Of a stretch of DNA of 64,000 bases, positions 41,204 to 49,636 are shown piece by piece; positions within the stretch are counted from its first letter, which is position 1; each line of letters opens with the position of its first letter. The notes beneath the pieces are model-generated. The model saw only the letters and a program-made list of their open reading frames with translations. It searched no databases and was not told where the DNA came from. A program made the translations under genes and the position numbers. Source of the DNA: Corallococcus caeni (GTDB lineage Bacteria > Myxococcota > Myxococcia > Myxococcales > Myxococcaceae); the NCBI RefSeq assembly GCF_036245865.1, contig NZ_BTTW01000010.1, positions 1 to 64,000 on the forward strand, given 5' to 3'.

Positions 41204-42362
41204 CAACGGCCGGGACCACACGTGCGCGCTCCTCAACAACGGCGCGGTGCGGTGCTGGGGCTACGGGGCCTTCGGCCAGCTGGGCTACGAGAACACCCAG
41301 AGCATCGGTGACAACGAGCTGCCCTACACGGCGGGCGAGGTGAAGCTGCTCGGCAAGGCCACGAAGATCGCCATGGGTGGCAACCACTCGTGCGCGCTGC
41401 TGGACACGGGCCTGGTGCGCTGCTGGGGCCTGAACAACTACGGTCAGCTCGGCTACAACAACACGGACAACCTGGGCGACGGCGAGCCGGTGGCCAACTT
41501 CGGCTACGTGAACCTGGGCGGCGCCGCCATCCGCATCGCCGTGGGCGAGACGCACTCGTGCGCGCTGATGGACACGGGCAAGGTGCGCTGCTGGGGCCGC
41601 AACCAGTACGGCCAGCTCGGCTATGGCCACACCAACAACATCGGCGACAACGAGCAGCCGTGGCAGGCCGGCGACGTGGACCTGGGCGGTGTCACCGCGA
41701 CGGACGTCGTCGCGGGCAGCAACCACACCTGCGCCCTGCTCTCCAACGGCAAGATGCTGTGCTGGGGCTACAACCTGGAGGGCCAGCTCGGCTACACCCA
41801 CGCCTCCAACATCGGAGACAACGAGGTGCCGGGCAGCCAGGTCGCGCTCGAGCCGAGCGGTCCGGTCGCGCAGATCGCCATGGGCAACAACCACACCTGC
41901 GCCCTGCTGAAGACGGGCACCGTGCGGTGCTGGGGCGCCAATGGCCTGGGCCAACTGGGCACCGGGCAGTCCGGCGGCAACTTCCTGTTCAGGGACTCCG
42001 GCAGCATCGACCTGGGCACCAGCGCCTTGCAGGTCACGGCGGGCGTGAGCCACACCTGCGCCCTGCTCTCCACGGGCAGCGTGCGGTGCTGGGGGCAGGC
42101 GAACTTCGGCCAGACGGGCTACGGGACCACGGCGGCGCGCAATACGCCGGGCCCGGCCGTGAACCTGGACGGAGCCACCGCGTACCAGGTCTCGGCCTCC
42201 TCCTCCGGAAACCACACCTGCGCGCTGCTCTCCACGGGCAAGGCGCGCTGCTGGGGCCAGGGCAACTCCGGTCAGCTCGGCTACGGCAACACCAATCACA
42301 TCGGTGACAACGAGCAGCCCTCCGCCGCGGGCGACATCCAGCTCCTGCCTCCGACGCCGTAA
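40017..42362 (+). CDS. RCC1-repeat lipoprotein (gene 2 of 3)
   Basis: A 781 aa paralogue of the previous gene with the lipobox WMVAC, an almost identical N-terminal half and a diverged set of about seven RCC1 blades (YGQLGYGHTNNIGDNEQPW, LGQLGTGQSGGNF and so on). TTG 40017 preceded by CAGGAG, the same start arrangement as gene 1. The constant half would be the membrane or partner-binding stalk and the variable propeller the recognition face; this is inference from the pattern of change. Confidence 0.85.
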   Translation: MKNTSPRWFRSRGMLGALLLSLSSPWMVACSSGTEAPGPSAPAEQTEAQVTVSIGARDLYAQAAKGRVSAQAFSYADVKSIRVDVYDTSSGSNVPLFKNFDLFTSAEVWTGKLPFLPKAKALLFEARAYNAAGTLLFSGSLNATLNLDFQTVTIPLASATNGAQISIPRIKKISIPSAFASAQSGNITFFVEANVGEALTYSIASTPATGSGAFSPPNGGITLLNTAGAFVSQYSPPTVSTETVFNHTVTVTNPAGHSVTTTFTTKVMPPETSSGVIDTSVAVLFNPVINGLNAQRTGTDVKFTATVADDTPEEALTYAWTFTPSAGTTPDPVPAFTTQTNPTTLQHYATTLQGDLKMSVTDTNNGTTTLNYKLTPDQFPDEPVAQGPLDGINSIRNGRDHTCALLNNGAVRCWGYGAFGQLGYENTQSIGDNELPYTAGEVKLLGKATKIAMGGNHSCALLDTGLVRCWGLNNYGQLGYNNTDNLGDGEPVANFGYVNLGGAAIRIAVGETHSCALMDTGKVRCWGRNQYGQLGYGHTNNIGDNEQPWQAGDVDLGGVTATDVVAGSNHTCALLSNGKMLCWGYNLEGQLGYTHASNIGDNEVPGSQVALEPSGPVAQIAMGNNHTCALLKTGTVRCWGANGLGQLGTGQSGGNFLFRDSGSIDLGTSALQVTAGVSHTCALLSTGSVRCWGQANFGQTGYGTTAARNTPGPAVNLDGATAYQVSASSSGNHTCALLSTGKARCWGQGNSGQLGYGNTNHIGDNEQPSAAGDIQLLPPTP

Positions 42363-42429
42363 TCGCTGACACCTCCGCGGGCGCCCGGCACACGTCGGGC
42401 GCCCGCTTCGCGTTCCTTCCGTGTGAGCC

Positions 42430-44700
42430 ATGACGAAGCCTGCCCTCGCGTTCCTCCTCCTGTGCCTCACCGTCGCGTGCACGTCGCCGACGACGGAGCC
42501 GGCCACGCCGGAGCCCACGGCCTCCGTCACGTTCACCATCTCCACGGACAGCACCAGCTCTCAATCCCAGACACGGCGCGCGCTGGGCTTCTCCTTCGCG
42601 GACGTGGCGCGGATCCGCGTCGACGTGGAGGACGCGGTCAGTCACAGCGCGCTGTTCTCCAACTTCGACCTGGTGCCGTCCCCCTCCGGGTGGTCCGGCA
42701 CGATGCCGTCCCTGCCGCGCCACCGTTCGCTCACGTTCATCGCCCGGGCCTACAGCGGCGGCGACGTCCTCCTCTTCCAGGGCAGCACCACGCAGACACT
42801 GGTCGCGGACCGGGAGAGCGTGGCCATCACTCTCGCGCCCACCAACGACGGCGCGCCCATCACCCTGCCCCGCATCCCCCGCATCCAGCTCCCCGGTGAG
42901 CTCGTCTTCGGCCAGCCCGCCACCGTCACCTTCTTCGTCGAGGCCACCTCCGGCGAGGCCCTCACCTTCACGCTCACCCCCGCGAACAACGGCGGCACCT
43001 TCATCCCCTCCAGCGGGACGTTCACCCTCACCGGCACCTCCGGCGCCTTCGTCGCCCGCTACCTGCCGCCCTTCGGCATCCCCAGCCCCACCGACTACAC
43101 GCACTCGCTCACCGTCACGAACCCGGCGGGGCACTCGGTCAGCACCACGTTCGTGACGCGCGTGCTCCCCGCGGACACGTCCACGGACTCGCTGGGCACC
43201 ACCGTGCGCATCCTCTTCGCGCCCGTCATCCAGGGCCTGTCCGCGTCCCGCCTCGCGGGCACCTCCGACGTCGCGTGGTCCGCCACCGTGTCGGATGATC
43301 AGCCCGCGCGCACGCTCGACTACGCGTGGAGCTTCACCCCGGACGCGCCCATGACGCCCGCTCCGGGCTTCACCACCCAGGCCAACCCCACCGTCCTCCA
43401 GCACTACGCCCCCTCGCTCCAGGGCCGCCTGTCCCTCCAGGTCACCGACGCCGCCGGGGCCCGCACCACCGCCACCTACCGCCTGGGCGCGCAGCAGTTC
43501 CCCGATGCCCCCGTACAGACCGGCGGGCCCACCGATGCCGCCCAGCTCCGCGCCGGGGACAGCCACACCTGCGCCCTGCTCAACGACGGCTCCGTGCGCT
43601 GCTTCGGCGCCGGCGCGCAGGGCCGGCTCGGCTACACCGGCACCGCCAACATCGGCGACGACGAGACGCCCGCGTCGAAGGGCCCCGTGCCGCTCGCCCC
43701 GGGGGAGAAGGCCGTGCAGCTGGCCACCGGCCTGGGCCACACCTGCGCCCTGCTCTCCACGGGTCGCGTGCGCTGCTGGGGCGCCAATGCCTCCGGACAG
43801 CTCGGGCTGGGCCACACGCGCGCCATCGGCGACGACGAGCCCATCGCCAGCGTGGGCACCGTCGACCTGGGCGGCGCCCGCGCCCTTCGCATCACCGCGG
43901 GCGACCGCCACACCTGCGCGCTCCTCACCTCCGGACACGTGCGCTGCTGGGGCGACAACACCCACGGCCAGCTGGGCCTGGGCCACACCGACACGCTCGG
44001 CGACGACGAGCCTCCCCCCACCACCGACGTCCCCGTCGGCGCCCCCGTGCAGGACCTGGTCGCGGGCGGCGACCACACCTGCGCCCTGCTCTTCTCCGGC
44101 CGCCCGCGCTGCTGGGGCGCCAACGCCTACGGACAACTGGGTTACAACCGTGACGACGATGTCGGTGACACCGAGTTGCCTTCGTCAGCCGGTGACGTGG
44201 ACGTGGGCGGCACCGCCGTGCAGCTGGCCCTGGGCACCCAGCACACCTGCGCCCTGCTGGACACCGGCGCCCTGCGCTGCTGGGGCGCCAACGCCTACGG
44301 CCAGGTGGGCAGCGGCAACCCGGACTACGCGACGCCGCTGACCGCCGTGGCGCTGGCTTCCGGCCTCCGCGCCGTGCAGGTCGCCGCCGGGGCCCAGCAC
44401 ACCTGCGCGCTGCTGGAGTCCGGCCAGGTCCAGTGCTGGGGCAACGGCGCCCGGGGCCGCCTGGGCTACGCCAATACGCGCTCCCTGTCCGCGCCCGGCA
44501 CCGCCTTCGTCGACGTGGGCGGCGCCCCCGCCACGGCCATCACCGCGGGCGGCCAGCACACGTGCGCCGTGCTCTCCTCCGGCCGCGCGCTGTGCTGGGG
44601 CTTCAACACCTCCGGGCAGCTCGGCTACGGCCACGTGCGCGCCATCGGAGATGACGAGGCACCCGCGCTCGCCGGGGGCATCCTCCTCGCGTCGCCCTGA
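42430..44700 (+). CDS. RCC1-repeat lipoprotein (gene 3 of 3)
   Basis: A 756 aa lipoprotein with lipobox LTVAC (near residue 16), the same Ig-like N-terminal half (TVTNPAGHSVSTTF, LSLQVTDAAGARTT) but only distantly similar in sequence to genes 1 and 2, and seven or eight RCC1 blades. Thr and Pro content is higher in its linker. ATG 42430 lacks a clear Shine-Dalgarno, so it may depend on read-through from gene 2, 67 bp upstream. Confidence 0.84.
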   Translation: MTKPALAFLLLCLTVACTSPTTEPATPEPTASVTFTISTDSTSSQSQTRRALGFSFADVARIRVDVEDAVSHSALFSNFDLVPSPSGWSGTMPSLPRHRSLTFIARAYSGGDVLLFQGSTTQTLVADRESVAITLAPTNDGAPITLPRIPRIQLPGELVFGQPATVTFFVEATSGEALTFTLTPANNGGTFIPSSGTFTLTGTSGAFVARYLPPFGIPSPTDYTHSLTVTNPAGHSVSTTFVTRVLPADTSTDSLGTTVRILFAPVIQGLSASRLAGTSDVAWSATVSDDQPARTLDYAWSFTPDAPMTPAPGFTTQANPTVLQHYAPSLQGRLSLQVTDAAGARTTATYRLGAQQFPDAPVQTGGPTDAAQLRAGDSHTCALLNDGSVRCFGAGAQGRLGYTGTANIGDDETPASKGPVPLAPGEKAVQLATGLGHTCALLSTGRVRCWGANASGQLGLGHTRAIGDDEPIASVGTVDLGGARALRITAGDRHTCALLTSGHVRCWGDNTHGQLGLGHTDTLGDDEPPPTTDVPVGAPVQDLVAGGDHTCALLFSGRPRCWGANAYGQLGYNRDDDVGDTELPSSAGDVDVGGTAVQLALGTQHTCALLDTGALRCWGANAYGQVGSGNPDYATPLTAVALASGLRAVQVAAGAQHTCALLESGQVQCWGNGARGRLGYANTRSLSAPGTAFVDVGGAPATAITAGGQHTCAVLSSGRALCWGFNTSGQLGYGHVRAIGDDEAPALAGGILLASP

Positions 44701-44823
44701 CGCCGCGCACGGGAGGGCCCTGGTGCCTGGCTGCCTGCCCTCCAGGCCCATGCGCGTGCTCCGGGAGCAGGTTGCCGGACGCGGGGGGGAATGACGAACC
44801 TCCTCCGACGGAGGGAATCCTTC

Positions 44824-45252
44824 ATGGCCGACAACGACAAGCGTCCCGTACCCACGCAGCCCGCCGAGGACTTCTACGGGCGTCCGACGGACCCTCGACA
44901 AGGCGGAGAGCCCAGCCGAGAAGGCCAGGGCGCCACGCCCTCCACCCCCCAGGAGCCGAAGCGCTCCGGCTCCGACGAGGAAGAGGACGACGCGCCCAAG
45001 CGCCGCCGCGAGCTGACCGAGGCCGACGAGAAGGGCGTCCGCCCCCGCACCGAGGAGGACGAGGACGACCGCGACCTGCGCCTCCGCGACGCCAGCGGCC
45101 TGCACCCGTACGACCCGCGCGAGCGCGCGCCGGGGTCCTCGCTGGACGACATGCCGGACGGCGACGGCCCTCGCAGCGACGCGGGCACCAACCCGGTGTC
45201 CGACGTCTACCGCTACGGCCACCCGGACCGGATGCCGGACCGCGAGCGCTGA
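44824..45252 (+). CDS. Disordered acidic/basic hypothetical protein
   Basis: A 142 aa low-complexity hydrophilic protein with no hydrophobic core: PTQPAEDFYGRP at the start, alternating acidic (SDEEEDD) and basic (PKRRREL) runs, then DDRDLRLRDASGLHPYDPRER. The block DLRLRD recurs in the disordered half of the CBS protein at 49637. Probably intrinsically disordered. ATG 44824 with GGAGG upstream; an ATG 33 bases earlier lacks a site. Function unknown. Confidence 0.6.
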   Translation: MADNDKRPVPTQPAEDFYGRPTDPRQGGEPSREGQGATPSTPQEPKRSGSDEEEDDAPKRRRELTEADEKGVRPRTEEDEDDRDLRLRDASGLHPYDPRERAPGSSLDDMPDGDGPRSDAGTNPVSDVYRYGHPDRMPDRER

Positions 45253-45356
45253 GGACCGCGGCGGGCCGCTGAAAACACCGAGGGCCAGGATCCGGGCTTC
45301 GCGCCCCATCCTGGCCCTTCGTCACGTCCGGAGTCCGGCGGCGCCGGGGGGCGCAC

Positions 45357-45779
45357 TCAGCCCACGCGGCGCGGGGCGTGATCCAGCCGGTGCGCTTCCA
45401 CCCACGCCTCGGCCTGCGCCATCGTGTCCACGAACACCGTGTCGAAGCTGGCCGCGTGGCCGGTGAGCAGCATGGCCACGGACATGGCCTTGCCCACCAC
45501 CCGCTGCGACAGGTCCGAGCCCACGTACACCACCGAGCGCATCCACTCCGCGCGCACGTTGTTGGCCAGGTACTTGCGCGACTCGGCGGGCAGCTCCGAC
45601 CCCGGCACCTCCGCCACCAAGTAGAACGGCCCGTTCGCCGCCATCTCCTCGTACACCCGCAGCGCCCACTTCGCGTCCTGCAGCCCCACGACGCCCGTGT
45701 ACTTCGTGTGCAACACGTCCGGCGCCGTCATCCGGATCCGGTGCGCGCCACACGTCCACTCGCGTGTCTGGTTTTCCAT
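45357..45779 (-). CDS. SpoIIAA-like (STAS-type) protein
   Basis: A 140 aa protein with the SpoIIAA-like/STAS layout: strands TCGAHRIRMTAPDVLHTKY, helix VVGLQDAKWALRVYEEMA, strand PFYLVAEV, and the later VRSVVYVG-like strand before a helix. It is paralogous to 46635-47060 (shared AxxRKYLAxxVR, AxAWxEAHR). No phosphorylatable Ser pattern of SpoIIAA is obvious. ATG 45779 with GGAGG upstream. Divergent from an unknown gene at 45947; an inverted repeat TGGACA/TGTCCA (45864-45884) lies between them. Confidence 0.7.
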   Translation of the reverse strand: MENQTREWTCGAHRIRMTAPDVLHTKYTGVVGLQDAKWALRVYEEMAANGPFYLVAEVPGSELPAESRKYLANNVRAEWMRSVVYVGSDLSQRVVGKAMSVAMLLTGHAASFDTVFVDTMAQAEAWVEAHRLDHAPRRVG

Positions 45780-45946
45780 TCGGTCCTCCCCCCGCTTCAC
45801 TGGGAGAACCCTACGCCCGCCCCCTCCACCCCAGGGAAGCGCCCCGGCGCGAACCTGCCCTTTTGGACAAGGCTCCGCTGTCCATTGGATGTCAGACCCC
45901 CTCTGTACTGTGTACCCATTCCGACAGCCTTCCAGAGGGGGAACTC

Positions 45947-46630
45947 ATGACGGAAACCCGTGAACTGCCTCGTGTTTCGGTGAACAAGCTGGGCGAGTAC
46001 CTGGTCGCCACGCCCGCCCGCCGCAAGCGCATCATCCACGACCAGAAGCACCCGCCGGAGGCCCAGTACCTGCGCTATCCGGAGGCGTCCCAGGCCATCA
46101 CGGACTTCCTCTGCCGGGGCCTGGACTTGAACGTGCTGCGGGAGGCCCAGCGCCGCTTCGCCTGCGCGGTGCCGCAGACGGAGTTCGAGGCGCAGCGCAT
46201 GCAGCTGTGTTCGGAGGCGCTGGAGCGCTTCGCGGACCTGGTGCCCTGGTTGGACCTGGACGACGCCATCATCAGCGCGGTGGGCGCGGAGCCTCCGGTG
46301 CTGGAGATGGCCGGGGTCACCATCAGCGTGCGCCCGGAGGTGGTGGTGCAGCGGCTGGACAAGCAGGGCAACCCGCGCGTGGGGCTGATGAAGCTCTACT
46401 TCTCCAAGACGCACCCGCTGGACGAGCGGAGCGGCCAGTACATCGGCACGCTGCTGCAGCGCTTCGCGGAGCAGCACCTGTGCCGGCTGGGCCCGGCGGA
46501 CCACCGGCTGATGACGGTGGTGGACGTGTTCGCGGGCTCGCTGTTCGTCGCGCCGCGCGCGCACATCCGCCGGCTGGGGGACGTGGTGCTCGCGTGCGAG
46601 GAGATCGCCGAGCGCTGGGCCGTCCACTGA
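45947..46630 (+). CDS. Hypothetical protein
   Basis: A 227 aa soluble protein I cannot name. The segment ISVRPEVVVQRLDKQGNPRVGLMKLYFSKTHPL has the strand-turn-strand rhythm of PD-(D/E)XK nuclease-like folds (a possible E...K pair in RPEVVV...GLMKLYF), but the motif is too weak to call. N-terminal helices include QYLRYPEASQAITDFLCRG. ATG 45947 with GAGGGGG six bases upstream. It is flanked on both sides by SpoIIAA-like genes on the opposite strand, convergent with the second, so the three may form a functional group. Confidence 0.6.
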   Translation: MTETRELPRVSVNKLGEYLVATPARRKRIIHDQKHPPEAQYLRYPEASQAITDFLCRGLDLNVLREAQRRFACAVPQTEFEAQRMQLCSEALERFADLVPWLDLDDAIISAVGAEPPVLEMAGVTISVRPEVVVQRLDKQGNPRVGLMKLYFSKTHPLDERSGQYIGTLLQRFAEQHLCRLGPADHRLMTVVDVFAGSLFVAPRAHIRRLGDVVLACEEIAERWAVH

Positions 46631-46634
46631 GGCT

Positions 46635-47060
46635 TCAGCCCGGCGGGGCTCCGTCCTGACGGCGCCGGTGGGCCTCCAGCCACGCGCGGGCCTGGGCCTC
46701 CGAGTCCACGAACTCCGCCTCCAGCTTCGCGTCGCCGGTGAAGTTGAGCGCCACCACCAACGCGCGCAGCACCTCGCGGTGCGTGCGCTTGGCGCCGAAG
46801 AAGACGACGCCGCGGAACCACGTGGGGCGCACGTGTTCCGCCAGGTACTTGCGCGGCGCGACCGACAGCCCCTCGGAGCTGCTCAGGTCCACGACGAGGT
46901 ACAGGGGCTTGTCCGGGCCCGCCCCCAGCTCGTGGAACACGTCCACCAGCTCCCGCACGTCCGTTTCGGAAAACGAGCCTCGGACCTTCGTCCAGAGGAT
47001 GTCGGAGGACTCCAGCGAGACACGCTGTGTCCCGAAGACCCACTCCCGCAGCACCGCCAT
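46635..47060 (-). CDS. SpoIIAA-like (STAS-type) protein (paralogue)
   Basis: A 141 aa paralogue of the protein at 45357-45779, with the same order of strands and helices (RVSLESSDILWTKVRG, KPLYLVVDLSSSEG, PRKYLAEHVRP, FRGVVFFGAKRTH). The DLSSSEG turn contains serines where STAS anti-sigma antagonists carry the phosphorylated residue; this is suggestive only. ATG 47060 chosen with GGAGAGG immediately upstream; an in-frame GTG at 47072 is possible. Its stop is four bases from that of the convergent unknown gene. Confidence 0.68.
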   Translation of the reverse strand: MAVLREWVFGTQRVSLESSDILWTKVRGSFSETDVRELVDVFHELGAGPDKPLYLVVDLSSSEGLSVAPRKYLAEHVRPTWFRGVVFFGAKRTHREVLRALVVALNFTGDAKLEAEFVDSEAQARAWLEAHRRRQDGAPPG

Positions 47061-47446
47061 GCCCTCTCCCACGCAGAGGGCCAGAGGGTACTCAAAACCC
47101 GGGGGGCGTCACCAGCCCGTGACCCCTCTTTCCAGAGGGTGTGCCCCCGTACAACCCTCCGGGTTCCCCCTCCGGCGGCGACCCACGTGGCCTGCCGGGC
47201 CGGGTCATTCCTCGCACGCCGCGTCATGACCTCACGCGCGGGCGGAGCGGGCGCCACGGACCCGGCCCGTGTCACGCCCGGGTCAGCGCGGCGCGGGGGC
47301 CCGCCGGGGAGTGGACGGAAAGCCGCTATGCTCTGCAGCGGGCGGCCAGGCGGACGGCCGCTCCTGGGCGCATCTCCGGCCGGTTGTCGGGACGCGCTTC
47401 CTTGCTCACTGTGAAGGGTCGCGCCGATGGCGCGGAGGATGGGAGC
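47061..47446. other. Divergent intergenic region with two adjacent hairpins
   Basis: 386 bp separating the second SpoIIAA-like gene from the ArsA pair. Two abutting perfect dyads lie near its left end: GTCAC-CAGCCC-GTGAC (47108-47123) and CCCTCT-TTCC-AGAGGG (47124-47139). They could be operators for the divergent promoters. GGAGG at 47434-47438 serves the ArsA start. No gene or known RNA seen. Confidence 0.5.
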
Positions 47447-48403
47447 GTGGTGCTGGAGTCCTTGTGGAGCAGACGCGCCGTGCTCGTGTCGGGCAAGGGC
47501 GGCGTGGGCAAGACGACGCTCTCCGCGGCGCTGGCGGTGGCGGCGGCGCGCGCGGGCCGGCCGGTGCTCCTGGCGGAGCTGTCCCCGGACGAGGGCGGCC
47601 CGTCCACGCTCGCGGGGCTCCTGGGCGTGAAGGAGGCCGGGCCCCGCGTGGTGACGGCGGGGCCGAACCTGTCCTTCGTGCGCCTGTCGGCCCCGGAGGG
47701 GCACCGGCTGTTCCTGGAGGAGACGCTGCCCGTGAAGTGGCTGGCGGAGGCCGCGCTGCGCTCGCGGGCCCTGCGGCGCTTCCTGGAGGCGGGGCCCGCG
47801 CTCAAGGAGATGGGGCTGATGTTCCAGCTGCTGTCGCTCCTGCGCCGCACGCACCCCGACGGCCGCATGGCGTACCCGCTCACGGTGGTGGACCTGCCCG
47901 CCACCGGCCACGCGCTGGCGCTGGCCACGCTGCCCCGCAGCATCCTGTCGCTGATGCCGGGCGGGCCCGTGGGAAGGGCGGTGCGGGAGGGGCTGGACCT
48001 GCTCCAGGACCCCGCGCGCACGGGCGTGGTGGTCACCACCCTGCCGGAGCCCCTGCCGGTGAGCGAGACGCTGGCGCTGGTGGGAGAGCTGAAGGACGTG
48101 GGCCTGCCCCTGTCCGCGGCGGTGCTCAACCGCATGCCGGAGGACCCCTTCACGCCGGAGTCGCGCGCGGCGCTGGAGCGGCTGCTGGAGACGCACGGGC
48201 CGCACCGGGGGCAGCGCGCGCTGGAGCGGCTGGAGCGCGCGCGGGAGGCGCGGCAGCGGCTGGCCGCGGGCCTGTCCGTGCCCCACTGGGGCATGCCGGA
48301 GCTGGCGCTGACGGGCATGGCGCTGGTGGAGCGGTTGGCGGAGCTCTTGGGGTCCACACTCGAAGGGGCCGCGTCACATGGCGGCCGGGAGGCCACGCCA
48401 TGA
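47447..48403 (+). CDS. ArsA/GET3-type ATPase, subunit 1
   Basis: A 318 aa ATPase of the ArsA/GET3 (deviant Walker A) family: SGKGGVGKTTL (15-25) with signature Lys17, switch region ATGHALALATLPRSI, and VVDLPATGHAL as switch II. It lacks the arsenic-binding cysteines, so arsenite transport is unlikely. GET3 homologues handle tail-anchored membrane proteins, and paired ArsA-like genes are common in GC-rich bacteria. GTG 47447 with GGAGG eight bases upstream. Coupled to a second ATPase (ATGA overlap), with which it may form a heterodimer. Confidence 0.78.
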   Translation: MVLESLWSRRAVLVSGKGGVGKTTLSAALAVAAARAGRPVLLAELSPDEGGPSTLAGLLGVKEAGPRVVTAGPNLSFVRLSAPEGHRLFLEETLPVKWLAEAALRSRALRRFLEAGPALKEMGLMFQLLSLLRRTHPDGRMAYPLTVVDLPATGHALALATLPRSILSLMPGGPVGRAVREGLDLLQDPARTGVVVTTLPEPLPVSETLALVGELKDVGLPLSAAVLNRMPEDPFTPESRAALERLLETHGPHRGQRALERLERAREARQRLAAGLSVPHWGMPELALTGMALVERLAELLGSTLEGAASHGGREATP

Positions 48404-49509
48404 ACCTGGACGGACTGCTGCGCGACAAGCGGATCATCGTGCTGTGCGGCGCGGGCGGCGTGGGCAAGACGACGACGGCGGCGGCGCTGGGCGTGGCCGC
48501 GGCCCGCGCGGGGCGCCACGTGCTGGTGCTCACCATCGACCCGGCCCGGCGGCTGGCGGAGGCCATGGGGCTGAAGGAGAACGGCGCGGAGCCCACCACC
48601 GTGCCGCCGGAGCGCCTGTACGCGGATGGCCCGCGCGGCACGGGCCGGCTGGACGTGTGGATGCTGGAGCCGCGCGTCGTCTTCGAGCGCATGGTGCGCC
48701 GGCTGTCCGCCACGGAGAGCGCCGCGCGCGCCATCCTGGAGCACCGGCTGTACCGCTTCCTGTCGGAGCTGGTCGCGGGCGTGCAGGAGTACGCCGCCGC
48801 GGAGGCGCTGGACGGCTTCCTGGCGGAGGGCCACTACGACCTCATCCTCCTGGACACCCCGCCCAGCCGCCACGCGCTGGACTTCCTGGAGGCCCCGGGC
48901 CGGCTGTCGCGCTTCCTGGACGACCGGGTCATCTCCCTCTTCGGGCCGGACTCCGGCCGCACCGGCCGGCTGTGGCAGGGCGCGCAGGCGCTGGTGGGCC
49001 GCGTGCTGGACGGCATCTTCGGCGGCGGCTTCGCGCAGGAGATGCGCTCCTTCGTCGCCGCCTTCGGAGGGCTGTTCGCCGGCATCCGCCTGCACTCGGA
49101 CCGGCTGCGGGAGCACCTGTCGTCGAAGGACGCGGCCTTCCTGCTCGTCACCTCGCCGGAGGCCGCCGCCCTGCGCGAGGCCACCTTCTTCCAGGAGACG
49201 CTCCAGGCGAAGGGGCTGCCCTTCGCGGGCTACGTGCTCAACCGCAGCTGGGCGCGCGAGGACAGCCTGGCCCCCGCCGCCAACCTGAAGCCGCACGCCA
49301 GCAACGCCGCGGACACGGACGCCGTCATCGGGCTGGAGCGCCTGGCGGGCGTGGAGGACGCGCGCGCGAAGGCCCACCGCTCGCTGCTGGCCCGGCTGGC
49401 CGAAGGGCTGCCCCGGGGCGCGCTGGCCATCGCCGCGCCGGACGCGGGCGCGGACCTGGAGGACTTCCGGGGACTGGTGCACCTGGGCGACGCGCTCACC
49501 GTCGCCTGA
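48400..49509 (+). CDS. ArsA/GET3-type ATPase, subunit 2
   Basis: A 369 aa ArsA-like ATPase: CGAGGVGKTTTA (16-27), where the signature Lys of the deviant Walker A is Ala18; LVLTIDPARRLAEAMGL, LILLDTPPSRHALDFLEAP (switch II) and the helical segment GIFGGGFAQEMRSF. Loss of the signature Lys, which acts across the dimer in this class, fits a partner role beside subunit 1, which keeps it. Start ATG 48400 overlaps the upstream stop by four bases. No arsenic genes nearby. Confidence 0.78.
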   Translation: MNLDGLLRDKRIIVLCGAGGVGKTTTAAALGVAAARAGRHVLVLTIDPARRLAEAMGLKENGAEPTTVPPERLYADGPRGTGRLDVWMLEPRVVFERMVRRLSATESAARAILEHRLYRFLSELVAGVQEYAAAEALDGFLAEGHYDLILLDTPPSRHALDFLEAPGRLSRFLDDRVISLFGPDSGRTGRLWQGAQALVGRVLDGIFGGGFAQEMRSFVAAFGGLFAGIRLHSDRLREHLSSKDAAFLLVTSPEAAALREATFFQETLQAKGLPFAGYVLNRSWAREDSLAPAANLKPHASNAADTDAVIGLERLAGVEDARAKAHRSLLARLAEGLPRGALAIAAPDAGADLEDFRGLVHLGDALTVA

Positions 49510-49636
49510 CGCCAAGGGCCTGGGACCTTGGAGGGCCCAGAGCGGACGGGCGAGCGGCGCCGCACCTGCACGGCTGGAGCTTTGCGCGTCCGGGCCCGCT
49601 TCCCATGTTCGCAAGTCGAGGAGGCTTGCGACGCAC

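Noticed and set aside
39957-42554. Very long open frame (about 865 aa) antisense to the RCC1 genes, with a similar one at 37479-39755
   Set aside because: A mirror of GC-rich repetitive coding sequence. The sense frames have lipoboxes, ribosome sites and RCC1 motifs; the antisense product is Val/Gly/Ala/Arg-rich without domains.
47447-49509. Arsenite export (arsA) assignment for the ATPase pair
   Set aside because: The arsenic-binding cysteines and arsB/arsD neighbours are missing; GET3-like or unknown function is safer.
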